A stretch of DNA of 64,000 bases from Acinetobacter johnsonii CIP 64.6 (GCF_000368045.1 NZ_KB849235.1:319016-383015), one strand, 5' to 3'. Positions 25,860 to 35,514 are shown, counted from the first letter of the stretch. A program made the numbers and translations. The notes: generated from the sequence alone by a model not told the origin.

Positions 25860-27317
25860 TTATGCATTTGTTTCAGTAGGAATTTTAGGATAGCTTACGC
25901 CACCCATTTGCTCTGCAATACGTAATACTTGGCAGCTATAACCTACTTCGTTATCGTACCAAACATACGCAGTTAAACGGTTGCCCGAAGTAATGGTTGC
26001 TTGCGCATCAAATACACCAGCAGTACGCGAACCGATAAAGTCAGATGATACAACTTCAGTCGAGTTTGTATAACCGATCTGACCTTGAAGGCTAGAGCTG
26101 ATTGAAATTTTACGAATGTATTCGTTCACTTCATCACGATCAACTTCTTTATCTAAAGTTAAGTTCAAAATCGCAAGTGAAACGTTTGGTGTTGGAACAC
26201 GTACAGAGTTACCTGTCAGTTTACCTTGAAGTGCTGGAAGTGCTTTAGCAACCGCTTTAGCCGCACCAGTTTCAGTAATTACCATGTTCAATGTTGCAGC
26301 ACGACCACGACGGTCTGCTTTATGGTAGTTGTCGATTAAGTTCTGGTCGTTTGTGAACGAGTGAACTGTTTCAACATGACCATTCAACACTGTGTATTTG
26401 TCATGCAAAACTTTAAGTGTTGGTGTAATTGCGTTGGTTGTACAGCTTGCAGCAGAGATAATGGTATCTTCATCAAGAATATCTGCTTGGTTCACACCAA
26501 ATACAACGTTCTTCATGTCGCCTTTACCTGGTGCAGTCAAGATCACACGTGCAGCACCTGGACACTTAAGGTGTTGAGCAAGACCTTCAGCATCACGCCA
26601 TTTACCTGTGTTGTCGATCACTAACGCATTGCTAATACCATAATCGGTATAATCAACTTCAGTTGGGTTCGACGCATAAATCACTTTGATGAATTGACCG
26701 TTTGCAATGATTGCTTCGTTTTCTTCATCAACAGAAATCGTACCAGAGAATGGACCATGGATTGAGTCACGGCGTAATAAAGATGCACGTTTTTCCAAAT
26801 CACCATCAGATGACTTACGAACCACAATCGCTTTTAGGTTCAAACCACGTCCAAGACCAGACTGACCAATCATTAAACGTGCAAGAATACGACCGATACG
26901 ACCAAAACCATAAAGAACAACGTCACGACCTTCTACTGAAGTCGCACGACCTTCTACTGATTTAACAGCTGCTGCAACAAATGCATCAACATCACCACCT
27001 TGCTCTTTAAAAGCAACGGCTAATTTGCCTAGATCAATTTCAGCAGTACCAATATTTTCAATTTTAGCCAACGCTTCAAGAATTGGGAACGTGTGTACAA
27101 CTGAAAGCTCAACGTCCATCATACGAGTGAAACGGTGCGCTTTTAAAATTTGGATAACTGAACGGTTAACTAAAGAACGTCCAAACACTGAAACCACAAT
27201 ATTTTTTTCACGGTAAAGCTGACCGATCAAAGCGATCATTTGTTCCGCGATTTCTTCACGGTTTTTCCAGCGACCTTGGTGTTCTGCGTGTAGGGCGATG
27301 ATAGTCTCTTTGCTCAC
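25860..27317 (-). CDS. gap: Glyceraldehyde-3-phosphate dehydrogenase, long form
   Basis: 485-residue dehydrogenase. The NAD-binding GFGRIGR motif is at residues 137-143 and the catalytic Cys292 is in SAASCTTNAITP. RVPTPNVSLAIL and WYDNEVGYSCQ are further signature blocks. A helical N-terminal extension of about 130 residues precedes the normal fold, as in the long GapDH class of Pseudomonas and Acinetobacter, which is usually thought to serve gluconeogenesis because these bacteria lack a complete glycolysis. That direction is inferred from the group, not from this sequence. Monocistronic, with a clear terminator. Confidence 0.94.
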   Translation of the reverse strand: MSKETIIALHAEHQGRWKNREEIAEQMIALIGQLYREKNIVVSVFGRSLVNRSVIQILKAHRFTRMMDVELSVVHTFPILEALAKIENIGTAEIDLGKLAVAFKEQGGDVDAFVAAAVKSVEGRATSVEGRDVVLYGFGRIGRILARLMIGQSGLGRGLNLKAIVVRKSSDGDLEKRASLLRRDSIHGPFSGTISVDEENEAIIANGQFIKVIYASNPTEVDYTDYGISNALVIDNTGKWRDAEGLAQHLKCPGAARVILTAPGKGDMKNVVFGVNQADILDEDTIISAASCTTNAITPTLKVLHDKYTVLNGHVETVHSFTNDQNLIDNYHKADRRGRAATLNMVITETGAAKAVAKALPALQGKLTGNSVRVPTPNVSLAILNLTLDKEVDRDEVNEYIRKISISSSLQGQIGYTNSTEVVSSDFIGSRTAGVFDAQATITSGNRLTAYVWYDNEVGYSCQVLRIAEQMGGVSYPKIPTETNA

Positions 27318-27639
27318 AGATACGTCCTCTAATTAATTTAATCTAAGCGTAAATTTTAAAACCCAACAATTGTAAAGGATTTAGCGCCAAGTTTGAATCG
27401 AAAGCTGCAAATGCATGATGTTTTTTGTCGTATATCCATTATTAATTTAAGAAATGATTGCATTTAGTCTTATGATTTTGCAGTATAAAAATTAAAAAAA
27501 TATTTTTTAGATAAAAAATAAACAGTTACGCAAATGATGTTTTATCAAACAGTCAACTATTCTTAAAGGGCAAGAAACAAATAAGAAACTTGCTTATCGC
27601 CCAAATTCCAGCGCAATGACAGCTCCGAACATCATCAAA
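27318..27639. other. Spacer upstream of gap
   Basis: AT-rich; it should contain the gap promoter on the minus strand. A GGGC/GCCC pair brackets a possible weak hairpin at about 27569-27603, downstream of the RarD-like gene. No gene or operator is evident. Confidence 0.45.
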
Positions 27640-28575
27640 TTAGTCTGAATGTTGCTTTTTTTCAAAATGCTCAATATTTCGTTCGAGCTGTTTTTTATTT
27701 TGTTGCTGTTTATATAAATGCAACACACCTTCAATAATAAGCAATAAGACTGCGAACCAAATTGGAATATAGGTAAACCACTCACCTGCCTCTATACGCT
27801 CCCCCATGGCAACTGATGCTCCTGCTAATAAAACAGGCTCCAAATAACTCAGCAAACCAAAGATCACAAAAGGTAAATAACGACTCGCAAGTATATAACT
27901 TCCAAGTCCCATCGCACTTAAGAAACCCAGTCCAATGACCGCCAAAATCAGATGTGGAAACTGTTGTATCAAAGCCAAACTATCGCTATGCACAAAGCCC
28001 AAATAAAACGCGACAGGTAAAATTAAAAACAGATCCCACCAGAAGCCACCCAAATGATCCGTTTTACAAACACGGCGCAGGAAGAAATACAAAGGATAAG
28101 CCAAAGCGATATAAACCGTTTCCCATGCCATGCTACCAATACGCCAAATTTCATGTCCCACCCCTAGCACTGCAAGGGCTACCGCGGCCATTTGCCAGCG
28201 GGATAGTTTTTCCTTGTAAAGGATGCAACCAACCAACACCATGACCAAAGGCAGCAAAAAATAGCCAAGCGACACCTGTAGTCCGCGACCATTCATAGGT
28301 CCCCATAAAAATAGCCACAACTGCGTGGTACATAAAACCGAACTAAACAATAACCAAGCAAACATCCAAGGTTGTTTAAAGATACGCTTAAACAACTCCG
28401 AAATGAGTTTTAAATCACCACTCCACCACATGAATGCGGTTAAAAAGGGTAAGGTCGAAAGCATACGCCAAGCAAAAGTTTGCTCACTATCTAAGGGCTT
28501 TAAAAAAAAGGTATAAAAATACAAAACCCCAAAAGTGACGGATGCTAAAACCGATAGTGCAACACCTTTATACAT
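27640..28575 (-). CDS. rarD: EamA-family permease, RarD-like
   Basis: 311-residue drug/metabolite-type permease with about ten transmembrane helices. The region QVSLGYFLLPLVMVLVGCILYKEKLSRWQ matches the SLGYFxxPL block that distinguishes RarD from other EamA proteins, and GLLSYLEPVLL is the second-half signature. The substrate is unknown; E. coli RarD is linked to chloramphenicol sensitivity only by name. The tail is highly charged (KQQQNKKQLERNIEHFEKKQ) and cytoplasmic. GGAG lies a few bases before the ATG. Confidence 0.82.
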   Translation of the reverse strand: MYKGVALSVLASVTFGVLYFYTFFLKPLDSEQTFAWRMLSTLPFLTAFMWWSGDLKLISELFKRIFKQPWMFAWLLFSSVLCTTQLWLFLWGPMNGRGLQVSLGYFLLPLVMVLVGCILYKEKLSRWQMAAVALAVLGVGHEIWRIGSMAWETVYIALAYPLYFFLRRVCKTDHLGGFWWDLFLILPVAFYLGFVHSDSLALIQQFPHLILAVIGLGFLSAMGLGSYILASRYLPFVIFGLLSYLEPVLLAGASVAMGERIEAGEWFTYIPIWFAVLLLIIEGVLHLYKQQQNKKQLERNIEHFEKKQHSD

Positions 28576-28680
28576 CCTTCACTCCACATTGATTTACACG
28601 ATTTTAATAGACGCCGATTATAAAGCGTTCGACTGTATAAAGCTTTATTATTCAAGTTTTAAAATACGTATATGAAACTA

Positions 28681-28706
28681 AAAAAGCCATGCTTCAGCAT
28701 GGCTTT
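28681..28706. terminator. Intrinsic terminator after lipocalin gene
   Basis: AAAGCCATGCT pairs with AGCATGGCTTT. The A-run at its left end gives the U-tract for minus-strand transcription from the lipocalin gene. Confidence 0.82.
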
Positions 28707-28722
28707 CAAGACTTAATAAATT

Positions 28723-29307
28723 TTACTTTTGCAATTGCTTGGTATGAATCAGATCATTCAAGTCATAACCCACTGACTTTGCATATTCTAAGTATTCATT
28801 AATAACTTTTTGGTCTGGTTGTGGCGAGCGAGAAAGCACCCACATATATTTACGGCGTGGCTCACCCACTAAAACCGTTTGATAGTCATCATCAATTTTT
28901 AAAATCCAATAATCCCCGCGTGCCACAGGTAACCAACGCACCGCCTCAGGTAAAAAACTCACTTTCAACTTACTATTAAAAGGTGGGTTTTGTACAAATG
29001 CTTCACCTATGGACTGCATCAGCTTGCCATCTTGAGCATAACAACGGTTATCTACTGTCACATTGCCATTTTCATTCAGGGTATAAGTAGCCGAGACATT
29101 ACTTCCGCATTTATTTTGGAAGTACATGGGCTTACGTGCAATTTCGTACCAAACACCCAAATAACGGTCTAATTCAACCTTATCTACCACGGCTAAGGGC
29201 TTGCTCTGGGCATAAGCCATGGTTGCCATGCCTAACCCGACTAAAACAGCACCACCTACAGCAATTTTGGCAAGTGTAAAACCCGCCTTTGGAAGATTTG
29301 CAGACAT
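28723..29307 (-). CDS. blc: Bacterial lipocalin (Blc-like)
   Basis: 194-residue lipocalin. The N-terminal signal or anchor segment is IAVGGAVLVGLGMATMAYA, with likely cleavage after AYA; there is no lipobox Cys, so unlike E. coli Blc it is probably periplasmic rather than a lipoprotein. The barrel shows the GxW motif in YLGVWYEIARKPMYFQNKC and the later DYWILKIDDDYQTVLVGEP strand. Relatives bind lysophospholipids or fatty acids in the envelope. Monocistronic. Confidence 0.9.
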   Translation of the reverse strand: MSANLPKAGFTLAKIAVGGAVLVGLGMATMAYAQSKPLAVVDKVELDRYLGVWYEIARKPMYFQNKCGSNVSATYTLNENGNVTVDNRCYAQDGKLMQSIGEAFVQNPPFNSKLKVSFLPEAVRWLPVARGDYWILKIDDDYQTVLVGEPRRKYMWVLSRSPQPDQKVINEYLEYAKSVGYDLNDLIHTKQLQK

Positions 29308-29410
29308 AAACTGTACCTTTAATATTTCAGAATTTATGATCTAAAAATAAACATCTCTTTAAAAAATAATGCTTTCTGCCCAAATTACTGTAGCGTTATG
29401 TAAATGCAAC

Positions 29411-31438
29411 TTAGGTTAGAAGTTGTGCTTTTAAGCGCAAAATTTCATCTCGCAAACGTGCAGCTTGCTCAAACTGTAGCTCTTTAGAAGCTTTTAACAT
29501 TTCTTTTTCCAGCTTGCTTAAGTGCTTGGCAAGAAGTTTTGGATCGGATAGCAAGTGCTGCTCATCTGCACTGAGCGTTTGGTGTTGATCTGTGATACCA
29601 TTTTCAACTTGATCATCTGTCAGCACTTCACCTGTATCAATATCCTTTTTATTTTGTCTGATGGTGCTGCGCGGAATAATGCCATGCAGCTCATTAAAGG
29701 CCATTTGTTTTTCACGACGACGGGCTGTTTCATCGATGGCTTTTTGCATCGAATCGGTAATCCGATCACCATATAAAATCGCTTTGCCTTTTACATTACG
29801 CGCTGCACGCCCAATGGTTTGAATCAAAGAGCGTTCAGAACGCAAGAAACCTTCTTTGTCAGCATCCAAGATAGCCACTAAAGATACTTCAGGCATGTCC
29901 AAGCCTTCACGTAATAAGTTGATCCCGACGAGAACATCGTAGACACCTGAACGTAAGTCATGAATAATTTTTACCCGTTCAACGGTATCAATATCTGAGT
30001 GCAGATAGGCAACTTTGACTCCATACTCTTTCAAATACGAGCTTAAATCTTCTGCCATACGTTTGGTTAAGGTCGTTACCAAAACACGCTCATCTAGATC
30101 TTTGCGGATATTGATCTCAGACAAAACATCATCAACTTGAGTCAATACCGGACGCACTTCAATTTCGGGGTCAATCAACCCTGTAGGACGAACCACCTGC
30201 TCAGCTATTTGCTCGGCTTTTTCAAGCTCGTATTTGGCCGGTGTTGCACTGACATAAATTGTTGCGGGGGTAATCCGTTCCCACTCTTCAAACTGCATTG
30301 GGCGGTTATCTAGAGCACTAGGAAGACGGAAACCATAATTCACCAAGTTTTCTTTACGCGAACGGTCACCTTTATACATCGCGCCAATTTGCGGCACAGT
30401 CACGTGTGACTCATCAATAATCAGTAAGGCGTCATCAGGAACATAATCAAACAAGGTCGGCGGCGCTTCGCCCGCGGGACGACCTGACAAATGACGTGAA
30501 TAGTTTTCAATACCGTTGGTATAGCCCAACTGCTGCATCATTTCCAAGTCATAACGGGTACGTTGCTCAATTCGCTGAGCTTCAAGCAATTTGTCATGTG
30601 CACGAAAGAAACCTAAACGCTCTTTTAACTCTTCACGAATCGTGCCGATGGCGCGCTCTAAATTATCTTTCGGTGTTACATAGTGGCTTTTTGGATAAAT
30701 GGTTACACGCGGAACTTTACGTACTAATTTGCCTGTCAGTGGATCGAACCAACGAATCGAATCGACTTCATCATCAAATAACTCGATTCGAATCGCATGT
30801 TGGTCTGACTCCGCAGGGAAAATATCGATAATTTCACCTCGGATACGATAGGTACCACGTAAAAACTCAAGCTCATTACGGCTATATTGCATTTCCACCA
30901 AACGACGAATAATATCATCACGTGCGATACGATCGCCCTGTACAATATGTAACAACATGCTCATATAGGCATTAGGATCACCCAAACCATAAATAGCAGA
31001 AACTGAAGCAACAATAATTGCATCGCGACGTTCTAAGAGCGAACGTGTTGCAGATAAACGCATTTGGTCAATGTGGTCATTGATCGCAGAATCTTTTTCA
31101 ATGAATGTGTCTGAAGATGGGACATAGGCTTCAGGTTGGTAATAGTCATAATAACTGACAAAATATTCGACGGCATTGTTCGGAAAGAAAGATTTGAACT
31201 CACCATAAAGCTGTGCAGCTAAGGTTTTATTATGTGCCATGACAATGGTCGGACGTTGCGTCCGTGCAATCACGTTGGCCATGGTATAGGTTTTACCAGA
31301 ACCGGTAACCCCAAGTAACAACTGGTCGTGATAGCCCTTTTCTATTCCAGCAACAAGCTTTTCGATGGCTTGCGGCTGATCACCTGCGGGTTGGTAATTG
31401 GTGACTAAATCAAAAGGTTGTTTCTCACTCACAGACAT
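29411..31438 (-). CDS. uvrB: Excinuclease ABC subunit B
   Basis: 675-residue helicase-like subunit of nucleotide excision repair. It receives damaged DNA from UvrA and loads UvrC. Walker A is GVTGSGKT at residues 43-50, the beta-hairpin region is YYDYYQPEAYVP, DESHVTVPQ is the DEAD-type box, and REGLDMPEVSLVAILDADKEG and QTIGRAARN are the later helicase motifs. A C-terminal UVR helix pair closes the protein (LEKEMLKASKELQFEQAARL). Full length. Confidence 0.98.
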   Translation of the reverse strand: MSVSEKQPFDLVTNYQPAGDQPQAIEKLVAGIEKGYHDQLLLGVTGSGKTYTMANVIARTQRPTIVMAHNKTLAAQLYGEFKSFFPNNAVEYFVSYYDYYQPEAYVPSSDTFIEKDSAINDHIDQMRLSATRSLLERRDAIIVASVSAIYGLGDPNAYMSMLLHIVQGDRIARDDIIRRLVEMQYSRNELEFLRGTYRIRGEIIDIFPAESDQHAIRIELFDDEVDSIRWFDPLTGKLVRKVPRVTIYPKSHYVTPKDNLERAIGTIREELKERLGFFRAHDKLLEAQRIEQRTRYDLEMMQQLGYTNGIENYSRHLSGRPAGEAPPTLFDYVPDDALLIIDESHVTVPQIGAMYKGDRSRKENLVNYGFRLPSALDNRPMQFEEWERITPATIYVSATPAKYELEKAEQIAEQVVRPTGLIDPEIEVRPVLTQVDDVLSEINIRKDLDERVLVTTLTKRMAEDLSSYLKEYGVKVAYLHSDIDTVERVKIIHDLRSGVYDVLVGINLLREGLDMPEVSLVAILDADKEGFLRSERSLIQTIGRAARNVKGKAILYGDRITDSMQKAIDETARRREKQMAFNELHGIIPRSTIRQNKKDIDTGEVLTDDQVENGITDQHQTLSADEQHLLSDPKLLAKHLSKLEKEMLKASKELQFEQAARLRDEILRLKAQLLT

Positions 31439-31580
31439 ATCCCAAGATTTGCTTCTTCAACCGTCTATTTTAACAGATTCAATCCAGAGCAATTCTTGCT
31501 TTTAGATTTTTAATGTAATTTACTGAAAATATTACAAAGATTTTTCACTTGACCCCCCCGTATTTCAAGGGCAACATGAA

Positions 31581-32399
31581 GTGAAGAAGAGCGAAAAATC
31601 AGAGCCTATGACATACCAATATCATGACGAAAGCATCGTCAAAAACCTAGATGAACATACCGTATTTGTGTTTGGTAGTAACATGGCAGGTCAACATGCG
31701 GATGGCGCTGCCCGAACTGCACTTGAGCACTTTGGCGCAATCAAAGGCGTCGGACGTGGATGGTCAGGGCAAAGTTATGCCATTCCCACCATGAACGAAC
31801 ACTTACAACAAATGCCGCTCTCGCAAATTCAACACTATATTGATGACTTTAAAATCTATACTAAAAATCACCCTAAAATGACTTACTTTCTAACCTCTAT
31901 CGGCTGTGGTATTGCGGGTTATAAAGTTGAAGAAATTGCTCCTATGTTTAAAGGCATTTCTCATAATGTTATTTTCCCCGCATCATTTCGCCCATTTGTG
32001 GAAAGAACTCTGCCACGCCTAAGTAAAAAATTTTTGCATACTATTTTTAACGATGCTGTGATTTTCAGCACTCAAAATGATGACATGCTGATTCAGCATT
32101 TGGCCTTAACCGATAATGAAAAAAGCTTAGCCAAAATTATTCTCAACACGCGCATGTATCCAACCGATAGCAATGGTCGCGATCGTGTGTTTGAAATTGA
32201 AGATATTTTACATGCGCTGTCAGGGAAAATATTTGATTTTGATACCAACGCGGAGGGGAGCATGCTTTTTGGTGGTGCCATTCTAGCGCTGTTGGAACTG
32301 TATAATATCAATGAACAAGACTTCATTGAGGTTTGGCAAGGCACACGAGAAATCGCACCACCGAAGCCCGAACATCGTGCGCGGAAAGCCTTACGTTAA
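31581..32399 (+). CDS. Macrodomain-like phage-type protein (A1S_2505-like)
   Basis: 272-residue protein. Its N-terminal half matches a family widespread in phages and bacteria: VFVFGSNMAGQHADGAARTA, GRGWSGQSYAIPT and FLTSIGCGIAGYK, a pattern resembling ADP-ribose-binding macrodomains. Acinetobacter members have been called A1S_2505-family phage non-structural proteins. The C-terminal 130 residues (DRVFEIEDILHALSGKIFDF) are of unknown role. Here it stands alone in a chromosomal setting next to uvrB. The GTG at 31581 has an AAGGG upstream; the ATG at 31608 aligns better with the family start. Molecular function is unproven. Confidence 0.72.
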   Translation: MKKSEKSEPMTYQYHDESIVKNLDEHTVFVFGSNMAGQHADGAARTALEHFGAIKGVGRGWSGQSYAIPTMNEHLQQMPLSQIQHYIDDFKIYTKNHPKMTYFLTSIGCGIAGYKVEEIAPMFKGISHNVIFPASFRPFVERTLPRLSKKFLHTIFNDAVIFSTQNDDMLIQHLALTDNEKSLAKIILNTRMYPTDSNGRDRVFEIEDILHALSGKIFDFDTNAEGSMLFGGAILALLELYNINEQDFIEVWQGTREIAPPKPEHRARKALR

Positions 32400-32413
32400 G
32401 CCCCAATCTTTTC

Positions 32414-32443
32414 AAAAAGCCAATCCATCAGATTGGCTTTTTT
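32414..32443 (+). terminator. Intrinsic terminator
   Basis: AAAAAGCCAATC pairs with GATTGGCTTTTT around CATCA, followed by T residues, 14 bases after the stop of the macrodomain-like gene. Confidence 0.88.
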
Positions 32444-32602
32444 AATTGAAAATAATAGAGTTATTGAAATCTTTCCTATCCCCCAATCGCCTACTACTAC
32501 AAAAAAATGTGACGGTACTGTTTCCGCTTTTCTCTTTTAGACCTTTAAAAGTTCACTTACACTCTGGATCATAATCATACTTTTCAAAAACTTAAATAAA
32601 TC

Positions 32603-33373
32603 ATGAGAACAAATAGACAGCTTGAAGCCTTAAAATCCAAAAGAAACAAGCATGCACTTTTCAGTATGGCTATTGCCGTTGTCATGCTGATTGCATTTTA
32701 TCAACTGCCTCAGTTTCAGGATTTTAATTTTATAAATCTATCCCTAGTCTACTTTATCTTCATTGTATGCTTATCCTTCCTCAAAAAGACAAAGAACGAA
32801 CAACCGAAAAAGAACAACCTCCTCTTAAATATTTTATTCATGACGGCACCCTTCTTCATCATTAATGTTTTTGCACTTTCCAGTCTCAGCAAATTTACTG
32901 ACTATTCGGCTGTACGTATTGCAAAACATATACCTAACCCACAATACGTCGAGGGCCAAATTCTCTTAAATAGCTACACTGTGGGCTCTGGACGTAATAA
33001 ATCACATTATGAAGATGTTGTGTTAAATGAGCCTTCTCAGCAGCAACCACTAAGACTGGTTTGTAATTTTATGGATCGCTTTAAGAGCTGCCCACTCTTA
33101 GAAGACTTTCAACAACAAAAAGTCAGTATCCGTTATTACGCAGACAACAGTCAGTTTATCTACCCAGAAGTTTTGGTGTTATCGGTCACAGCGGACAATA
33201 CAACCATCAGCAGCCAAGACTTCCTGCAGATCTACCAACAACAACGAAACAATTTTTTGATTTATTTATTCTTCATGGTATTGATTCCAAACCTGTTAGT
33301 GATCAATTTATTTTGGCGCGACCATCAATATCAACAATCACAAACTTTTCGCTATCGACCTCAAAGCATTTAG
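32603..33373 (+). CDS. Hypothetical membrane protein
   Basis: 256-residue inner-membrane protein, not assigned. Predicted helices lie near residues 19-37 (FSMAIAVVMLIAFYQL), 44-60 (LSLVYFIFIVCLSFL), 72-95 (LLLNILFMTAPFFIINVFAL) and at the C-terminus around 222-242 (FLIYLFFMVLIPNLLVINLF). The region 100-215 between the third and last helix is soluble, strand-rich and probably periplasmic, with a QILLNSYTVGSGRNKSHYED segment that recalls DUF3592-type extracytoplasmic domains. That resemblance is weak. It is monocistronic; a tandem repeat follows. Confidence 0.7.
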   Translation: MRTNRQLEALKSKRNKHALFSMAIAVVMLIAFYQLPQFQDFNFINLSLVYFIFIVCLSFLKKTKNEQPKKNNLLLNILFMTAPFFIINVFALSSLSKFTDYSAVRIAKHIPNPQYVEGQILLNSYTVGSGRNKSHYEDVVLNEPSQQQPLRLVCNFMDRFKSCPLLEDFQQQKVSIRYYADNSQFIYPEVLVLSVTADNTTISSQDFLQIYQQQRNNFLIYLFFMVLIPNLLVINLFWRDHQYQQSQTFRYRPQSI

Positions 33374-33393
33374 CGCTTATCAATATCACCCTA

Positions 33394-33436
33394 TAGGCTC
33401 TTTAGGCTCTTTAGGCTCTTTAGGCTCTTTAGGCTC
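33394..33436. repeat. 9-bp tandem repeat (TTTAGGCTC), about 4.8 copies
   Basis: Four exact copies of TTTAGGCTC run from 33401 to 33436, preceded by a 7-base partial copy. The last copy overlaps GCTCC/GGAGC (33433-33437 with 33447-33451), a small stem. The array lies between the membrane protein stop and the diguanylate cyclase start and is likely to vary in copy number. Confidence 0.9.
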
Positions 33437-33607
33437 CAAAACCATTGGAGCTTATGCACTTTCTATGAGCAATAAATATGCATTTTTTGACTAAATCACC
33501 CCATAAACTCACATAAATTTTAAAAATAACTTTTTTTATCACATTATTTTAAAAAGTTTTTTTAGCGCTTATACTGCTTTCAATTCCAACATAAAAACGA
33601 GATATAA

Positions 33608-35074
33608 ATGCAATTATTGGACTCTCCTATTTTTGAATTATCTCCCATTGCCATGTGGTTAGAAGACTTTAGCGAAGTACAAAAACAATTCGATCTTTGG
33701 CGGAGTCAAGGTGTTGAAAATATTGCTTCTTTTCTGTTGGAAGACAAATCACGTATTTTAAGTTGTGCGCATAAAATTAAAGTCCTGCATGTCAACCCGC
33801 AAACCTTAAAACAATTTGAAGCCCAAAGTTTTGAAGACCTAACCGCGAACCTTGCGCAAATTTTTAAAGCAGATATGTCAAGCACTCATCTAAATGAGCT
33901 GGTCGCACTTTGGAATGGTGAGACCTTATTTGAAAATACTGCTGTAAATTATACACTTACAGGTCATCGCCTTGACATTCGCCTGCGAGGGACAGTGCTC
34001 CCCGGTCATGAACACGATCTTTCATTGGTTTTGATCACCACGGAAGACATCACGCCTTATGCCAATGCACAACGTTTAGAAGAAAAAAGTCGTTTAATTG
34101 CTGAGGCACGTTTTCAATACTCGCCTACTTCACTTTGGGTTGAAGACTTTAGCCGAGTCAAAGCACGTTTAGATCATTTACGTCGTTTGGGGATTAGTGA
34201 CTTTAAAACCTTCCTTGACGTCCACAATGACTTTATTAATGAATGCCTCAGAGACATCATGGTTACCGATGTCAACCAAGCCACACTCGATTTGTTTGCT
34301 GCACGTGACAAAGACCATTTACTTAAAAATTTGCATAAAGTCTTTCAGAACGAAACCCAACAGACCTTTCGACATCAGCTCCTCGAACTGTGGGATGGCA
34401 ATATTCAACATAACTGCGAGGCGGTCAATTACGCACTCGATGGCAGTATTCGCCATGTGCTGTTACATTTTGCCGTGTTTCCAGGCTTCGAAGACGATTG
34501 GGGTATGGTACAACTGGCACTCACCGATATTACCGCGCGCAAAAAAGCCGAAAATTATCTTGAGTACTTGGGCAAACATGATGTCTTAACCAAACTTTAT
34601 AACCGCTCTTTCTACAGCACTGAAATCAACCGACTTGAGCGCAATAACCTGCGCCCTGTGTCTTGTATTTTCTTAGATATGAATGGCTTAAAAGCTATCA
34701 ATGACAACCTTGGTCATGACCAAGGTGACAGCTTATTACGCCGTATGGGTAATACCCTGAATCAGTTAATTGAAAATACGCAATACTCTGCTTCAAGGAT
34801 CGGTGGTGATGAATTTGTGGTGCTATTACCTGCCGCCGATGAAGCCGCATTGAACCATTGTATTGAAAGTTTGCATGAGCTTTTAATGGTAGATAACCAA
34901 TTTAATAATCATCAACCTATTAGTGTGTCGATTGGCACTGCCACCAGCCAGCCAAATGAACGGGTTGAAGATATGCTTAAACGTGCCGACACTGCGATGT
35001 ATGAGCACAAAAAAACCTACTATGCAGAAAATGATCGACGGGTTACCAATTACAACCCAGCGAATGATCAATAA
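33608..35074 (+). CDS. Diguanylate cyclase with two duplicated PAS-like modules
   Basis: 488-residue cytosolic sensor enzyme. Two similar modules of about 140 residues occupy 10-150 and 170-310. Each opens with SPxxxWxEDFSxVxxxxD and ends with a D(I/L)xxxxLxTDITP/A-like strand, so the pair arose by internal duplication. A GGDEF domain follows at about 320-480 with the intact active site RIGGDEFVVLLP and DMNGLKAINDNLGHDQGD. It should make cyclic di-GMP. The RxxD inhibitory site expected a few residues before GGDEF is missing, so product feedback is probably absent. No transmembrane segment, no EAL domain. Confidence 0.9.
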   Translation: MQLLDSPIFELSPIAMWLEDFSEVQKQFDLWRSQGVENIASFLLEDKSRILSCAHKIKVLHVNPQTLKQFEAQSFEDLTANLAQIFKADMSSTHLNELVALWNGETLFENTAVNYTLTGHRLDIRLRGTVLPGHEHDLSLVLITTEDITPYANAQRLEEKSRLIAEARFQYSPTSLWVEDFSRVKARLDHLRRLGISDFKTFLDVHNDFINECLRDIMVTDVNQATLDLFAARDKDHLLKNLHKVFQNETQQTFRHQLLELWDGNIQHNCEAVNYALDGSIRHVLLHFAVFPGFEDDWGMVQLALTDITARKKAENYLEYLGKHDVLTKLYNRSFYSTEINRLERNNLRPVSCIFLDMNGLKAINDNLGHDQGDSLLRRMGNTLNQLIENTQYSASRIGGDEFVVLLPAADEAALNHCIESLHELLMVDNQFNNHQPISVSIGTATSQPNERVEDMLKRADTAMYEHKKTYYAENDRRVTNYNPANDQ

Positions 35075-35103
35075 AAAAGCGCCCTAAACAGGGCGCTTTT
35101 TTT
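35073..35103. terminator. Bidirectional terminator
   Basis: GCGCCCT pairs with AGGGCGC around AAAC, flanked by A and T runs, between the cyclase and the oppositely oriented small gene. Confidence 0.9.
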
Positions 35104-35117
35104 ATCTCAATGGCGAA

Positions 35118-35297
35118 TCAACGTTTACCCATTGAACGACGGGTGCCACGTGGTGGCATCCAAGTACGATCTGCATACTGTTCAGGTTTTGGACGAACCT
35201 GATTATGTGCAACATCGTCAGCACTTTGTTCTGCATTTGGCATTGGGAATGGGAGATTCACCAAAGGTTTTTTTGAAGTAGGCTGTTGCTTACTCAT
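35118..35297 (-). CDS. Small conserved-looking hypothetical protein
   Basis: 59 residues starting MSKQQPTSKKPLVNLPFPMP, rich in Pro, Gln and Arg and ending RTWMPPRGTRRSMGKR. It is basic and probably disordered, with no membrane segment. An upstream in-frame start at 35315 would add six residues, but the ATG at 35297 fits better. It converges on the cyclase terminator. Function unknown; the tight placement between a terminator and a spacer supports a real gene. Confidence 0.6.
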   Translation of the reverse strand: MSKQQPTSKKPLVNLPFPMPNAEQSADDVAHNQVRPKPEQYADRTWMPPRGTRRSMGKR

Positions 35298-35514
35298 GAC
35301 CATCACTCTCATCAAATTGCGCTTATTTTAAAGTTTTTTTCATAAAGATGCGAGAAACTTCCTAATTCTGTACATTTTTGAAATCATTAATTCAAAATTG
35401 AATTTTTTTTATGTTTTTTGCAGAAAATCTGTGTTTTTAAACGCCTTGCTTGAGTTTTTTAAGCTAAGATAGTGTGCTTTTTATTTTTTAAACCCTATAA
35501 GAAGGAATACTGCC

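Noticed and set aside
33394..33436. CRISPR-like array
   Set aside because: Units are 9 bp and directly adjacent with no spacers; it is a simple tandem repeat.
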